The notes below the pieces were generated by a model, which was given only the letters and a program-made list of their open reading frames with translations, did no database searches and was not told where the DNA came from. Positions 44,935 through 53,866 of a stretch of 64,000 nucleotides of DNA are shown in pieces. How positions within the stretch are numbered: position 1 is the stretch's first letter; every line of letters begins with the position of its first letter. The position numbers and the translations under genes are program-made. Origin of the DNA: Leptospira fainei serovar Hurstbridge str. BUT 6 (GTDB taxonomy: Bacteria > Spirochaetota > Leptospiria > Leptospirales > Leptospiraceae); NCBI RefSeq assembly GCF_000306235.2, contig NZ_AKWZ02000010.1, positions 124,001-188,000 on the forward strand. Direction: 5' to 3'.

Positions 44935-45957
44935 TTACCTGACGACGATCAATTTGGTTTCTTCCTCCAGGAATGCTTCGGCTGCATCCTTCCAACTCGC
45001 CTTTTTAGTCGTGACCTTGGAAGGATCGAAACCTTCCTCTTCTACAAGACGCAATATTTCCGGAATCCATTCCCTTGATCGGACTCGACCTATACGGATA
45101 GACGCTCCATTATTATAAAGATCTAAATAAGGAATCGGCAAAGTGTTCGTCCAAAAAATGGAGGCGGAACCGAAAATTCCATCCACGTCGAGCGAACGTA
45201 AACCGCAATCCCATCCTTCCGGGCTTCCGCTAGCGTCCGCAACTATATCAAATTTTCCGAAACTTTTTGGAAACTTCGCGACTTGCTCCACTCGAACTCC
45301 GAAGGAAGCTGCCAAATCCAATCTCTTCTTGTCGGCATCTAAATAAACGATTTCGGCTGCTCCCATATGTTTGGATAGAGCGGCGGTGTACAGTCCGATA
45401 CTCGAAGCAAAACCCCCCAAAATTAAGATTCTAAGATTCTTATTTTGATTCAGAAATAACCCGGCTAATTTCCACGATTCCACTAGATTATCGTTGATGC
45501 TAGCGATTGCAGCAGGGTCCGTCTTCGATGAAAAAGGGACGAGCATTTCCTTCGCATAAGGAACTCCTACCAAATCCGATAAGGCTCCTCCGAATTCCTT
45601 CCCCCCCTTTCCCATTCCGTAAGCGCTCGTATGAGATACGGTAGAACAGCTTTTTGATTGTCCGGTTTCACAATAATGGCAATACCCACATGATATCTGA
45701 AACGGGACTGCCACTCTTGTCCCTACCGGAAATAGATCCGTTATTTCGGAACTTGTCTGAACAATCTCGCCCACAAACTCGTGTCCGACCGGAAACGGAG
45801 GACGAAATAAAGTCTGTCCTCGTAAAATCGGGAGATCCAGATCGCACCGAGAAACGGCGAGCGGCTTAACCAATGCCTGATTTTTGCCGGTAATTTTCGG
45901 TTCGGGTACTTCCGACCATTCGAGGGTCCGTTTTTTGACAAATTGTAGTTGCTGCAT
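44935..45957 (-). CDS. Zinc-dependent alcohol dehydrogenase-family protein
   Basis: The 340-residue protein is a medium-chain dehydrogenase. It has S-R-C-D-L-D (catalytic zinc Cys), G-H-E-F-V-G-E-I (catalytic zinc His-Glu), the structural zinc cysteines C-G-Y-C-H-Y-C-E-T-G-Q-S-K-S-C, and an NAD(P) motif with L-G-G-F-A-S-S-I-G. The glycine pattern is G-G-x-x-x-S rather than G-x-G-x-x-G, so cofactor binding may differ. The start overlaps a repressor-type palindrome, and a TetR gene lies divergent. Substrate unknown. Confidence 0.88.
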   Translation of the reverse strand: MQQLQFVKKRTLEWSEVPEPKITGKNQALVKPLAVSRCDLDLPILRGQTLFRPPFPVGHEFVGEIVQTSSEITDLFPVGTRVAVPFQISCGYCHYCETGQSKSCSTVSHTSAYGMGKGGKEFGGALSDLVGVPYAKEMLVPFSSKTDPAAIASINDNLVESWKLAGLFLNQNKNLRILILGGFASSIGLYTAALSKHMGAAEIVYLDADKKRLDLAASFGVRVEQVAKFPKSFGKFDIVADASGSPEGWDCGLRSLDVDGIFGSASIFWTNTLPIPYLDLYNNGASIRIGRVRSREWIPEILRLVEEEGFDPSKVTTKKASWKDAAEAFLEEETKLIVVR

Positions 45958-45968
45958 GACGACCTCCG

Positions 45969-45988
45969 GATAGACTGCACAGTCTATC
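45969..45988. promoter_or_regulatory. TetR-type operator O1
   Basis: GATAGAC-N6-GTCTATC is a perfect 20-base palindrome 12 bases upstream of the dehydrogenase start, right next to its GGAGG ribosome site. The second copy, O2, is 42 bases away centre to centre. It is the likely binding site of the divergent TetR protein. Confidence 0.75.
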
Positions 45989-46011
45989 TAATACAACCAT
46001 GAGGAATATTT

Positions 46012-46029
46012 ATAGACCGAATAGTCTAT
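46012..46029. promoter_or_regulatory. TetR-type operator O2
   Basis: ATAGAC-N6-GTCTAT repeats the O1 half-site and spacing. It lies 18 bases before the tetR ATG (46047). Two sites four helical turns apart suit cooperative binding and autoregulation. Confidence 0.7.
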
Positions 46030-46046
46030 TAAAATATTTTTGGTTT

Positions 46047-46643
46047 ATGGAAAAAAAGAAAGATTTGATCGTAAATCACGAAGGTCCTTACGAGCGTCTT
46101 TTAGGAACCGCGGTTAGATTAATCTATTCCCAAGGATATGCGGGGACTTCCGTAAATCAGGTAATCGGGGAATCAGACTCGCACAAGGCGAGTTTTTACA
46201 GATATTTTCAGACGAAAGAAGACTTAGGCAAAGAATACTTAAAAATCCAAGCGGCCAATTTTCAAAATAGCTGGGAACGATTGATGTCGAGATCCGCGAA
46301 TCCGGTCGAATTTATAAATCGGTGGATGGCCTTGTTAAATAAACAGGTACGCGCAAAAAAATATTTCGGATGCCCTCTTGCAAGATTTATGGGAAGTTTA
46401 GATCAACCCGACCAAGTTTGGACAAATCAGAGCGCCGAAATATTAGAATCGTGGATTCATTGCTTGGAAATTTATTTTGAAGAAAATAAATCCAAAGGTT
46501 TATTGCCTCAAACATTTCCTGCCCGAAAAAAGGCGGAACGCTTGATGAAATTATTTCAAGGCAATTCCCAATTTTATATGATAACCGGGAATTCGAAATT
46601 CTTTAAAGAATTGGAGGAAGAAATGATCGGAGAATTAACGTAA
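46047..46643 (+). CDS. TetR-family transcriptional regulator
   Basis: From ATG 46047 the product is 198 residues. The N-terminal helix-turn-helix is in L-I-Y-S-Q-G-Y-A-G-T-S-V-N-Q-V-I and S-D-S-H-K-A-S-F-Y-R-Y-F-Q-T-K-E. The rest is the helical ligand domain. The upstream start at 45999 would place residues over the operator O2, so I prefer 46047. It lies divergent from the alcohol dehydrogenase and probably represses it and itself through the two palindromes. Confidence 0.9.
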   Translation: MEKKKDLIVNHEGPYERLLGTAVRLIYSQGYAGTSVNQVIGESDSHKASFYRYFQTKEDLGKEYLKIQAANFQNSWERLMSRSANPVEFINRWMALLNKQVRAKKYFGCPLARFMGSLDQPDQVWTNQSAEILESWIHCLEIYFEENKSKGLLPQTFPARKKAERLMKLFQGNSQFYMITGNSKFFKELEEEMIGELT

Positions 46644-46667
46644 GCCGAAAACTTTACTTACGTTCAC

Positions 46668-47054
46668 CTAAGTCCGATTCCGAGTCGAATCCTCGTCGCT
46701 TGCTTCTCGCTTCGCCACGTAGTTTGCCAGCGCGAGAACCGCTCCGCCCAAGAAAGCCGAGAAAAAGCTAGGTACAAAAATCTTTCCTGGAAAAATATCC
46801 CCGATTACCAGTAGAACGACCGCATTAACGATCAATCCGGCTAGACCGAGAGTCAGAATATAAACTAAATAACCCAAGCCCAAAGTGAAAATCACTAAGA
46901 ACCATCTCAACACGAAATTTAGAAATCCGAAAAACAAAGCAATAATCAGCGCATCCCAAAAGCTCCCCGAAAGTCGAAAGAGCGGATTTATTAAGGGAAA
47001 CACATAAAGGATAACTAACGATTGAAGCGCTAAAGAAAGAAGTAATCTGGCCAT
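46668..47054 (-). CDS. Phage holin-4-type four-helix membrane protein (YvlD-like)
   Basis: The 128-residue protein has four membrane segments and the family phrases P-L-I-N-P-L-F-R-L and F-L-N-F-V-L-R-W-F-L. Despite its family name, it is a chromosomal membrane protein of unknown role, not evidence of a prophage. The gene starts 7 bases after a small upstream ORF on the same strand. The C-terminal 15 residues are charged. Confidence 0.8.
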   Translation of the reverse strand: MARLLLSLALQSLVILYVFPLINPLFRLSGSFWDALIIALFFGFLNFVLRWFLVIFTLGLGYLVYILTLGLAGLIVNAVVLLVIGDIFPGKIFVPSFFSAFLGGAVLALANYVAKREASDEDSTRNRT

Positions 47055-47061
47055 ACCCGTC

Positions 47062-47250
47062 CTAAACTTTGGAATCCAAAAATTGTCCTAAATGCGGCGG
47101 CAATCCGCCCGGCGGAACAATCACCGTCTGCGGTTGAACGATGTTATTATCCGAAACGGACGCGATCTCTCTCGGCTCATCCCCTACACGCGCAGGTGCA
47201 CTTGTTTCGGAAAACAGAATTTGCCTGGATCCAACCGCCATGTACGGCAT
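47062..47250 (-). CDS. Small hypothetical protein
   Basis: This 62-residue ORF has a GAGG ribosome site 9 bases before its ATG and runs 7 bases into the holin-like gene, an operon-like arrangement. It has no signal peptide or membrane segment. The C-terminal third is rich in proline and valine (V-I-V-P-P-G-G-L-P-P-H-L-G). I cannot name a family, and it could be non-coding. Confidence 0.5.
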   Translation of the reverse strand: MPYMAVGSRQILFSETSAPARVGDEPREIASVSDNNIVQPQTVIVPPGGLPPHLGQFLDSKV

Positions 47251-47381
47251 ATACCAAACCTCGAAAGGATATTTTACAATCTTAGACGTTCGAAAGGAAA
47301 GAAAGCAAAAACTAAAATCCTCTCGGAAAAACTCGAATTGAAAAAGAGTTTCTCCAACATGGAAGGATATTTGCTTCTATC

Positions 47382-47969
47382 TTACCCTTCTAAAATGATT
47401 CCGCAGTCCAATTTTTCCATCCGAAAACCGGACGAAAGTGCATTATAAAGAAAATAAGTTATGAAACCGATCGCATAGGAAATGGTTGTCGTTCTCATAT
47501 CGACCACTCCCGTTCCTCGGAAGTAAAGCTTTACCGCTCGAAAGGATCTTCTAGAAAGATTCGGTTCTTTCGCAGATCGATCTTCCACACCCAAACCGCA
47601 ATTATGGGAAAGATTGGTCCCATCGGCATATAGATAAAAATCCATTCTTTCGGATTGCAGGAAAGAATCTCTTCGCTTAATCGTTCCTTCCAATTCCAAC
47701 TCTTTCGCTCTTGCGCCGCTACCGATTAAGATCGGAAATTTCGCATACTCTCTATCCGCTCTTCTGTCTTTTCCCTCCGTTCCGGTATAGAAAGTAGCCA
47801 TGATGCTCCCTGCGTCGAATTGATCCACCGTTTCAAATTGTATGAGAAGCGGAATTTCAGCCCGCCGCGGCTCAATTACGGGAACCGGAGTGGTATTTTT
47901 CCGAATTTGTGAACAAGTAACCGTTACGAGTAGAATCGAAAAAGGGAGTAGATGGCGATATTTCTTCAT
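47382..47969 (-). CDS. Hypothetical lipoprotein
   Basis: The 195-residue product has a signal peptide and lipobox (L-L-V-T-V-T-Cys-S-Q). The mature protein is beta-rich, with two cysteines, and has no recognised motif. It is not in an operon: 131 bases separate it from the small ORF downstream and 473 from the next gene upstream. Function unknown. Confidence 0.72.
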   Translation of the reverse strand: MKKYRHLLPFSILLVTVTCSQIRKNTTPVPVIEPRRAEIPLLIQFETVDQFDAGSIMATFYTGTEGKDRRADREYAKFPILIGSGARAKELELEGTIKRRDSFLQSERMDFYLYADGTNLSHNCGLGVEDRSAKEPNLSRRSFRAVKLYFRGTGVVDMRTTTISYAIGFITYFLYNALSSGFRMEKLDCGIILEG

Positions 47970-48442
47970 TGGAATACGATGCTCATCAATTCAATTCTAA
48001 AAATGTTCTTTTGTCCAGCCAAAACCGTTTGCGATTTAATCGATCGAGTAAAGAAATAACTTTTAGAAAAGCAACTCGGTTAGAGCATTCCTACTCTATT
48101 CGCACGTCATTTAGAAGATTGAATGAATCGGTCGATCGATCGCGTAACATATCGACTTTGATCGAGTGAAGCTTTAATTCGCACGGTTTATTTTGCATGA
48201 ATCGTAAATGAGTTTATGGACGAATGAGAAATCGATTTCCGATCGATCCTTCGGTTTCGATGAATTTGAAAACCGGACAATCGCAGTTTATCTTTAGATT
48301 TCGGAATCGAAAAGTTTAATAAGATTCGTTTTCTTTACCTTTTAAAAGAATCGAAATTAAAAACTAATTTGACTTTTCTCATAAATAATTCCGAGAGTGA
48401 ATTAAGGTAACGTAAGATAGTTTTGTTGCCAAAGGAAGCGGG
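47970..48442. other. Intergenic region, 473 bases
   Basis: I see no convincing gene. A 66-codon frame (47969-48169) has an unlikely composition and overlaps the lipoprotein start. A TTGACT at 48369-48374 could be a -35 element of the crotonase gene, but no clear -10 follows. Otherwise nothing. Confidence 0.4.
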
Positions 48443-49237
48443 ATGTCCACTAACAATCTTATTCTGACTGAAAAACGAAATCATGTTTTCTTAATCGGAT
48501 TAAATCGCCCCGAGGAAAGGAATGCGATGAATACCGAAATGCTAAATCGATTAAGCGAAGCATACTCCGAGTTCGAAGATGATCCCGAATTGAGGTGCGC
48601 GGTATTGTACGCGAATGGAATGCATTTTACGTTAGGTTTGGAATTAAACGACGTTGCGGAAACCATAAAGAAGAAAAAGGCCTATACCTATTCCGAACAT
48701 CATATCGACCCTTGGGACAACGGAGCTACTAAGCGAGTAAGAACTAAGCCGATCGTTTGCGCAGTTCATGGATTTTGTTTTACACTCGGTATAGAGTTGC
48801 TATTAGCCTGCGATGTTCGAATCGCAGCCGAGAAGACTAGATTCGCTCAGGTTGAAGTTCAGAGAGGTATTATGCCGTTCGGAGGGGCCACGTTTCGGTT
48901 CGTAAAATCCGCGGGATGGGGAAATGCCATGCGCTACATTCTCACGGGAGACGATTTTTCCGCCGAAGAAGCGTTTCGGATGGGGTTAGTGCAAGAGATC
49001 GTTCCTAAAAAGGAACTCTTACAAAGAGCAATTGCAATTGCCGAAAGAATTTCCGAGCAAGCGCCTCTCGCAGTCCAAGCCGCAATCGCCTCGGCGAGAA
49101 AAGCGATATTGGAAGGAGAATCTAACGCTGCGAAAGATCTACTTCCCGTAACGTTACGGTTAATGGAAAGCGAAGACGGAGCCGAGGGAGTTCGTTCTTT
49201 TCTCGAAAAAAGAAAAGGGAAATTTCGAGGCAGGTGA
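48443..49237 (+). CDS. Enoyl-CoA hydratase/isomerase-family protein
   Basis: The 264-residue crotonase-fold protein has the oxyanion-hole segments F-T-L-G-L-E-L-N and F-C-F-T-L-G-I-E-L, and the C-A-V-H-G region. The usual catalytic glutamates lie near E-V-Q-R-G-I-M-P-F-G-G. It may act in fatty acid or branched-chain breakdown with the acyl-CoA dehydrogenase or thiolase elsewhere in the window, but no operon partner exists. Substrate unknown. Confidence 0.88.
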   Translation: MSTNNLILTEKRNHVFLIGLNRPEERNAMNTEMLNRLSEAYSEFEDDPELRCAVLYANGMHFTLGLELNDVAETIKKKKAYTYSEHHIDPWDNGATKRVRTKPIVCAVHGFCFTLGIELLLACDVRIAAEKTRFAQVEVQRGIMPFGGATFRFVKSAGWGNAMRYILTGDDFSAEEAFRMGLVQEIVPKKELLQRAIAIAERISEQAPLAVQAAIASARKAILEGESNAAKDLLPVTLRLMESEDGAEGVRSFLEKRKGKFRGR

Positions 49238-49324
49238 TAAGGCTTGATTTTTGCTCTTCGTTAATTGGATATACCGAAAGATTCTAATTTACAAAAATAG
49301 GGATTTCACGGATAACTCATTACC

Positions 49325-50110
49325 GTGTCCAAAGGCAACGTAATCCCTTCGGGTTCTTTTAAATTTCGTTTAACCGTCTTTGTTTTACTAATTTCTGAAT
49401 TGCTTTTGAACTGTTCCTCATTCCCGCGCGGCGAAAAAGCGGATATCACCGCGGATCATCGCTACCTTCTTTTGTACAAAAACGAAGAAGGACAATTATT
49501 TACTGCGAATTTAAGCGTCCAGTCCAGATATTCGGACGCTCTATTCGATTTAAAAAGATTCCGAGTCGAAGTTTTACGACCGCTGGGAGAAAAATTCGTA
49601 GAACGGCTAACGGAAATCGATCTGCAAACGATCGAATTAAAGAAGGACAGCACTTCCATCGTTAGGCGACTTGGGGCCGCGCTCGCCATCGCATTAGTTG
49701 TACCCGTACCGGGCGCCTTTGAAACGACTTTAACAGTCGGACTGATTTACGTTACCTACAAAAAAATCACCGAAAAGAAAGAAGACGTCATTCGGAAAAG
49801 ACATGTCGAGGATCTAATACGAGAATGCCAAAAAGTCGAAGATAGTCTGGAAGCTTTTAAAAAGGAACATTTAGTTCCTTTTGCTTCAAAATGGGAACGG
49901 AACTTTCAAGAAGAATCGAATCATTTCGTGAATTCTTCGGACCTATCCGATATTAGGCTCTTGGATTCTCTAATGCAGAAATATTCTTCGGACAAAGAAT
50001 GGTTAAAAGTAAACGCGGAATGGGAATTAAATTCCTCTCGCCAACATTGCTCTAAGGAAACTCCTTCCGAAAACAAACCTAAGATTCGACTTGTGATCCA
50101 AAAATCCTGA
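49325..50110 (+). CDS. Hypothetical lipoprotein
   Basis: The 261-residue product has a signal peptide and lipobox (L-L-L-N-Cys-S-S). A central hydrophobic segment (A-L-A-I-A-L-V-V-P-V-P-G-A-F-E-T-T-L-T-V) is followed by helical, charged sequence (R-K-R-H-V-E-D-L-I-R-E-C). Start is GTG 49325; no better start is seen. Family unknown. Confidence 0.68.
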   Translation: MSKGNVIPSGSFKFRLTVFVLLISELLLNCSSFPRGEKADITADHRYLLLYKNEEGQLFTANLSVQSRYSDALFDLKRFRVEVLRPLGEKFVERLTEIDLQTIELKKDSTSIVRRLGAALAIALVVPVPGAFETTLTVGLIYVTYKKITEKKEDVIRKRHVEDLIRECQKVEDSLEAFKKEHLVPFASKWERNFQEESNHFVNSSDLSDIRLLDSLMQKYSSDKEWLKVNAEWELNSSRQHCSKETPSENKPKIRLVIQKS

Positions 50111-50256
50111 ACGGAATAAAATTCCATTCTCGGTTCGATTATCGTAACGCCAAAATCATCGTCTCTTGAATGAATTGTACGAGGAGTCCTCTAAATAGAG
50201 TTTCGATATACGAAAAAGTACGTGCGAATCCTCGCTTTATCTGATGAAATGCAGCT

Positions 50257-50874
50257 ATGGATCCTAGACTTAGAACCGCCTTAGAACGTTTAAAGCAAGG
50301 GGACTCCGAAGGTGCGAAGGAAGTCCTACAGGCGTGGATCATATCGGATCCTCGCGACCCTCAAGCCTATTTTCACCTCGGAATGTGCCTGTCTCAGCTT
50401 GGAGAACTTGCCCTTGCAGAGGAACAGCTTCAAAAGTGCCTGCAATTAGAGCCGGGGCATGTCCAAGCTTGGGTGGGTCTCGGCGTTTTATATGCAAGAC
50501 GAAAGGATAAGCCTAAGGCCGAATTTCATCTTTCCAAAGCTTTGGAACTGGACGATACGGATGTCTTTGCACGTAAAAATCTTGCGGCAGTCTATACGGG
50601 CGCTTCAAAATTCGACCAGGCTTTAGAACTATTAAAGGGCTTACCCGATGAGGCCGTCGACGATTCGCCGACTTTGTATGCGTTAGCGATTTGTTACGTT
50701 CGTACGAATCGATTTCCCCAGGCGAGAGAAACATTCCAAAAATTGGAAGCGGTAGGAATTCCTGATCAAGTGAAGAAGGAATATTTACAACTCAAGCAGC
50801 TCTTAGAGGAAAAACAATTCGAACAAGGCGGAATCTGGAGTTTTCTTAAAACCCAGGACGATGAAAATGCGTAA
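50257..50874 (+). CDS. TPR-repeat protein
   Basis: The 205-residue protein is nearly all tetratricopeptide repeats: about five, for example A-Y-F-H-L-G-M-C-L-S-Q-L-G-E-L-A-L-A-E and A-W-V-G-L-G-V-L-Y-A-R-R-K-D-K. No signal peptide or enzyme domain is seen, so it is a cytoplasmic scaffold. It ends 10 bases before a -35-like TTGACG of the leucine leader. Confidence 0.88.
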   Translation: MDPRLRTALERLKQGDSEGAKEVLQAWIISDPRDPQAYFHLGMCLSQLGELALAEEQLQKCLQLEPGHVQAWVGLGVLYARRKDKPKAEFHLSKALELDDTDVFARKNLAAVYTGASKFDQALELLKGLPDEAVDDSPTLYALAICYVRTNRFPQARETFQKLEAVGIPDQVKKEYLQLKQLLEEKQFEQGGIWSFLKTQDDENA

Positions 50875-50925
50875 GAATTTTTCTTGACGATTTCGAAACT
50901 TCTGTCGAGTCTAAGAATAGAACAT

Positions 50926-50988
50926 ATGGCACAACGGTTTTTCCAGGCAAATCTGCTCGGACTCCTCCTTCTCCTTCTTGGAGATTAA
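50926..50988 (+). CDS. leuL: Leucine-rich leader peptide
   Basis: This 20-residue ORF reads M-A-Q-R-F-F-Q-A-N, then eight leucines in nine codons (CTG CTC GGA CTC CTC CTT CTC CTT CTT), then Gly-Asp-stop. It lies between a TTGACG (50884-50889) and a terminator, upstream of a LeuA-type gene. A stalled ribosome here would report leucyl-tRNA shortage. Expression is not visible, and its ribosome site is weak. Confidence 0.85.
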   Translation: MAQRFFQANLLGLLLLLLGD

Positions 50989-51044
50989 GGGGAGCAAAGG
51001 ACCTTGCGCACGCAAAAAAACCGCTCCTCTTGGGCGGTTTTTTT
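50989..51044 (+). promoter_or_regulatory. Transcription attenuator (anti-terminator and terminator) for the LeuA-type gene
   Basis: The terminator has CCGC(T)CC, a TCTT loop and GG-GCGG, with A7 before and T7 after (51014-51044). GGGGAGC (50989-50995), starting right after the leader stop, is complementary to GCTCCTC (51023-51029) in the terminator's 5' arm with one G-U pair. It can also pair with CTCC/CTT runs in the Leu-codon tract. A ribosome at the stop would cover GGGGAGC and allow termination; one stalled at Leu codons would leave it free to form the anti-terminator. Confidence 0.82.
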
Positions 51045-51102
51045 GTTTCCGGCATTCTCGGAAGCCAAAGCACCGCTCTCGATGACGAAGAAGTGAGTGA
51101 CT

Positions 51103-52410
51103 ATGGAAACAAAAACGAATAACGGCTCGGGCAATCAAGTAAGCCCGTCTTTCCCATCTCTTCAAGAAATCATTGTACCCGGTAACGGACTTAAGGCGCC
51201 CCAAGCGTCTCCCTTTTTCATGGACGTTACTCTTCGAGACGGCAATCAAGCGCTTCGTAAACCTTGGAATCTAAAGGAGAAGGAAATCATCTTTAGGCAA
51301 CTTTTGAAACTAGGGGTACAGGGTATCGAGGTTGGTTTCGCTTCCGCCGGAAGGCAGGATTTCGAAGCCTGCGCTCATCTGTCCTCGCTAGCGCCGGAGA
51401 ATACCGTGATTTCAAGTCTTTCTCGTGCAGTCGAAGCGGAGATCGACCTTTCTTGGAAAGCCATTTCAAGAGCTCCGAAACCTAGAATACATATCGTATA
51501 CCCGGTAAGCGATTTTACCATTCGCAACGTTTTAGGGATTTCCGAACGACAAGTGAAGGAAAATATCCTTCACTCCGTTTCCTACGCACGAAAATTGGCC
51601 GGGAATTTCGGCGAAGTCCAATTTTCCGGCGAACACTTCGGTGATGCATTAGAAAATCTTGAATTTGCAATAGACGCCTTTCGGGCTGCGTTGGATGCCG
51701 GCGCCGATCTTGTGAACTTGCCGAATACGGTCGAACGATATAGACCGTATTTATTCGTCGCGATGGTTCGCAAAGTCGTGGAATCCCTTCCGAAAGATTC
51801 GAAGATTTCCGTCCATACCCATAACGATCTCGGTATGGCTACGGCAACGACGGTCGAAAGTTTCTTTGCGGGTGCAACCCAATTGGAGACGGCATTGAAC
51901 GGGCTGGGAGAACGGGCCGGGAATACGAATACGTACGAGGTGGCGATTGCTTTGCATAATTGTGGAGTAAACGTAGATTTGAATTTTCAAGCAATCTACG
52001 AAACTTCGAGAATCGTTTCTCGAATGGCAGATATTCCGATTCCGGAAAAGGCTCCACTTATTGGAGAAGACGTTGTGGCCCACCGAAGCGGCATTCATCA
52101 AGACGGCGTATCCAAAACGCAGAATATGAAGAAGGGAGCTTACCGCGCTTTTGAAGCCGATTTGATCGGCCGACCCGAAGGGGATAGGATCGCCTTTACG
52201 AGCCAATCCGGAAAATCAGCAGTATATGAAATCCTTAAAGTTGCCGGGTCGGATATTACGAGAGAGGAAGCGACGAAACTACAGCCGATACTGAAAGATA
52301 GATCGGAAAAAATCGGCGGCGGAGAATTGACTCTGGACCAAATGATGGAAGAATTGCGACGCATGAGAAGTATCGAATCGCCTAAGACGCGACTGCAAGA
52401 TTCCGTTTGA
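51103..52410 (+). CDS. leuA: LeuA-type 2-isopropylmalate synthase family protein, short form
   Basis: The 435-residue enzyme has the synthase core: [30 protein letters not shown] (metal histidines), [10 protein letters not shown] and R-S-G-I-H-Q-D-G-V. It would join acetyl-CoA to 2-oxoisovalerate to begin leucine synthesis; a related 2-oxoacid cannot be excluded. The sequence ends soon after the accessory subdomains, so the allosteric C-terminal domain (about 100 or more residues) seems absent. ATG 51103 is preferred to GTG 51097. A leucine leader precedes it. Confidence 0.82.
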   Translation: METKTNNGSGNQVSPSFPSLQEIIVPGNGLKAPQASPFFMDVTLRDGNQALRKPWNLKEKEIIFRQLLKLGVQGIEVGFASAGRQDFEACAHLSSLAPENTVISSLSRAVEAEIDLSWKAISRAPKPRIHIVYPVSDFTIRNVLGISERQVKENILHSVSYARKLAGNFGEVQFSGEHFGDALENLEFAIDAFRAALDAGADLVNLPNTVERYRPYLFVAMVRKVVESLPKDSKISVHTHNDLGMATATTVESFFAGATQLETALNGLGERAGNTNTYEVAIALHNCGVNVDLNFQAIYETSRIVSRMADIPIPEKAPLIGEDVVAHRSGIHQDGVSKTQNMKKGAYRAFEADLIGRPEGDRIAFTSQSGKSAVYEILKVAGSDITREEATKLQPILKDRSEKIGGGELTLDQMMEELRRMRSIESPKTRLQDSV

Positions 52411-52428
52411 TAAGGGAGAAGGATCCGA

Positions 52429-53862
52429 ATGCAAGATTTTCTAAAGAAGCACAAGACGGAACTATTTCTCTTTATAGCATCATTCTTGTATCTCGGATCC
52501 CTTTCTTTCCTCGAATATTCAACTCTAAGTCTAGGCTGGCATGACTTTGGAATGCAGATTCAGATGCTTTCCTCACCTCTATTCAGTGAAGGCCGATTAT
52601 GGTCCTATGATTGGAATTCCAACTTCCTATCCATTCATTTCTCCCCGCTGCTTTATCTTCTTTCTGTTTTTTTGATTCCTTTACCGTTCATCGAATGCTG
52701 GCTCATTATCTGTAGCCTTGCTCTGTCAGTAGGAATCGTAGCTTTATTTTCACTCTTTCGACGAGTAACCGATAATTCGGCCATTTCTGTCATTTTCTCC
52801 CTAGCCTTCCTGCTGAACCCCTATGTCACCGCGACTCATCTTTATATTCATTACGAGATCTTTCTGGTTCCCTTATTATCGGGATTTTTGCTATTCGCGT
52901 GGGACGAAAGAAAGATGCCGGCGTTCGTTTGTTTATTAGGAATTCTTTTATTAAAGGAAGACGGCTGGATATATGTCTGCGCGGGAAGTTTTTTGCTGTT
53001 AGGCAGGAAACCGATTCGAACTATTCTCGTTTATTCTTTTACTAGCTTACTTTACTTGGTAATCGTGTTAGGTTTCTTTAAACAAATTCTCTTTCCGAAT
53101 TCCTCCTCTTTATTCCTGGAACATTGGGGAAAAACTCCGTTTGCCTTCATCTTGAATTCACTAACGCATCCCTCGGAAATTTTTCGAATTCTTCTGACCG
53201 ATCCTGGAAAATTCCTCGCGATGAGTCTGCTCGGAATACCCTTACTCGCAACTTGGCGCTCACTCCCTGGATTCGCGGTCGCATTTTTATGGTTAAGTTC
53301 GATTTCGCCGGATCGGGCAGGCTTAGCATTTTTCTACGGACTTGCGCCTACCCTTATATTATTCATGGCGATCCCGTTCGCATTCCTAGTATGGGAAGTC
53401 ATTGCAAGCCGTATTCTCGACCCCCGAAAATTCATATTTCTTCTTCCGATAAGTTTGCTAATTACTAGTATCACTATCTCGGCCCTTCCGAATCACGCTC
53501 TCTTAAGAAGTCCGAATTTACTCTTACTCAGTGCTTCTTTAAACACGATTCCCGAGAAGATCCCGATCATAATCTCGTTAATAAAACTTAGGGGTTATAA
53601 GGCGAATACTACATTCGCTTCGTTTAATTTTGCAACTTACGTATTTAATGGTGCAGAGCTAAGGCTTCCTTACAAAGATTGGGAAGCGGTTCGTGCAAGA
53701 AAATGGAGGCCGGATTTAGTTATTTTGACCACCGAAGAGAAAGAGCCGTTATTGACTGAAGTTACTTCGACTGAAATGATTCTATTCTTCGATAAAGACC
53801 CGGAGTATACTTCGATACTTCGAACTCAAAATCTACGAGCCTGGCGGAAGGCCAAGATCTAA
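52429..53862 (+). CDS. DUF2079 membrane protein
   Basis: The 477-residue protein has about ten membrane segments and the DUF2079 phrase G-W-H-D-F-G-M-Q-I-Q and I-H-F-S-P-L-L-Y-L-L. The C-terminal 80 residues are a soluble domain (Y-K-D-W-E-A-V-R-A). The family resembles GT-C-type glycosyltransferases, but its function is not established. It follows the LeuA-type gene by 18 bases and may be on the same transcript, hence under the attenuator. Confidence 0.82.
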   Translation: MQDFLKKHKTELFLFIASFLYLGSLSFLEYSTLSLGWHDFGMQIQMLSSPLFSEGRLWSYDWNSNFLSIHFSPLLYLLSVFLIPLPFIECWLIICSLALSVGIVALFSLFRRVTDNSAISVIFSLAFLLNPYVTATHLYIHYEIFLVPLLSGFLLFAWDERKMPAFVCLLGILLLKEDGWIYVCAGSFLLLGRKPIRTILVYSFTSLLYLVIVLGFFKQILFPNSSSLFLEHWGKTPFAFILNSLTHPSEIFRILLTDPGKFLAMSLLGIPLLATWRSLPGFAVAFLWLSSISPDRAGLAFFYGLAPTLILFMAIPFAFLVWEVIASRILDPRKFIFLLPISLLITSITISALPNHALLRSPNLLLLSASLNTIPEKIPIIISLIKLRGYKANTTFASFNFATYVFNGAELRLPYKDWEAVRARKWRPDLVILTTEEKEPLLTEVTSTEMILFFDKDPEYTSILRTQNLRAWRKAKI

Positions 53863-53866
53863 CCCG

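Noticed and set aside
46668..47054. Holin-like gene as evidence of a prophage
   Set aside because: No phage structural, lysis or integrase genes nearby; this family is common as a chromosomal membrane protein.
47969..48169. 66-codon plus-strand frame over the lipoprotein start
   Set aside because: No ribosome site, serine/arginine-rich, and overlaps a better gene's start.
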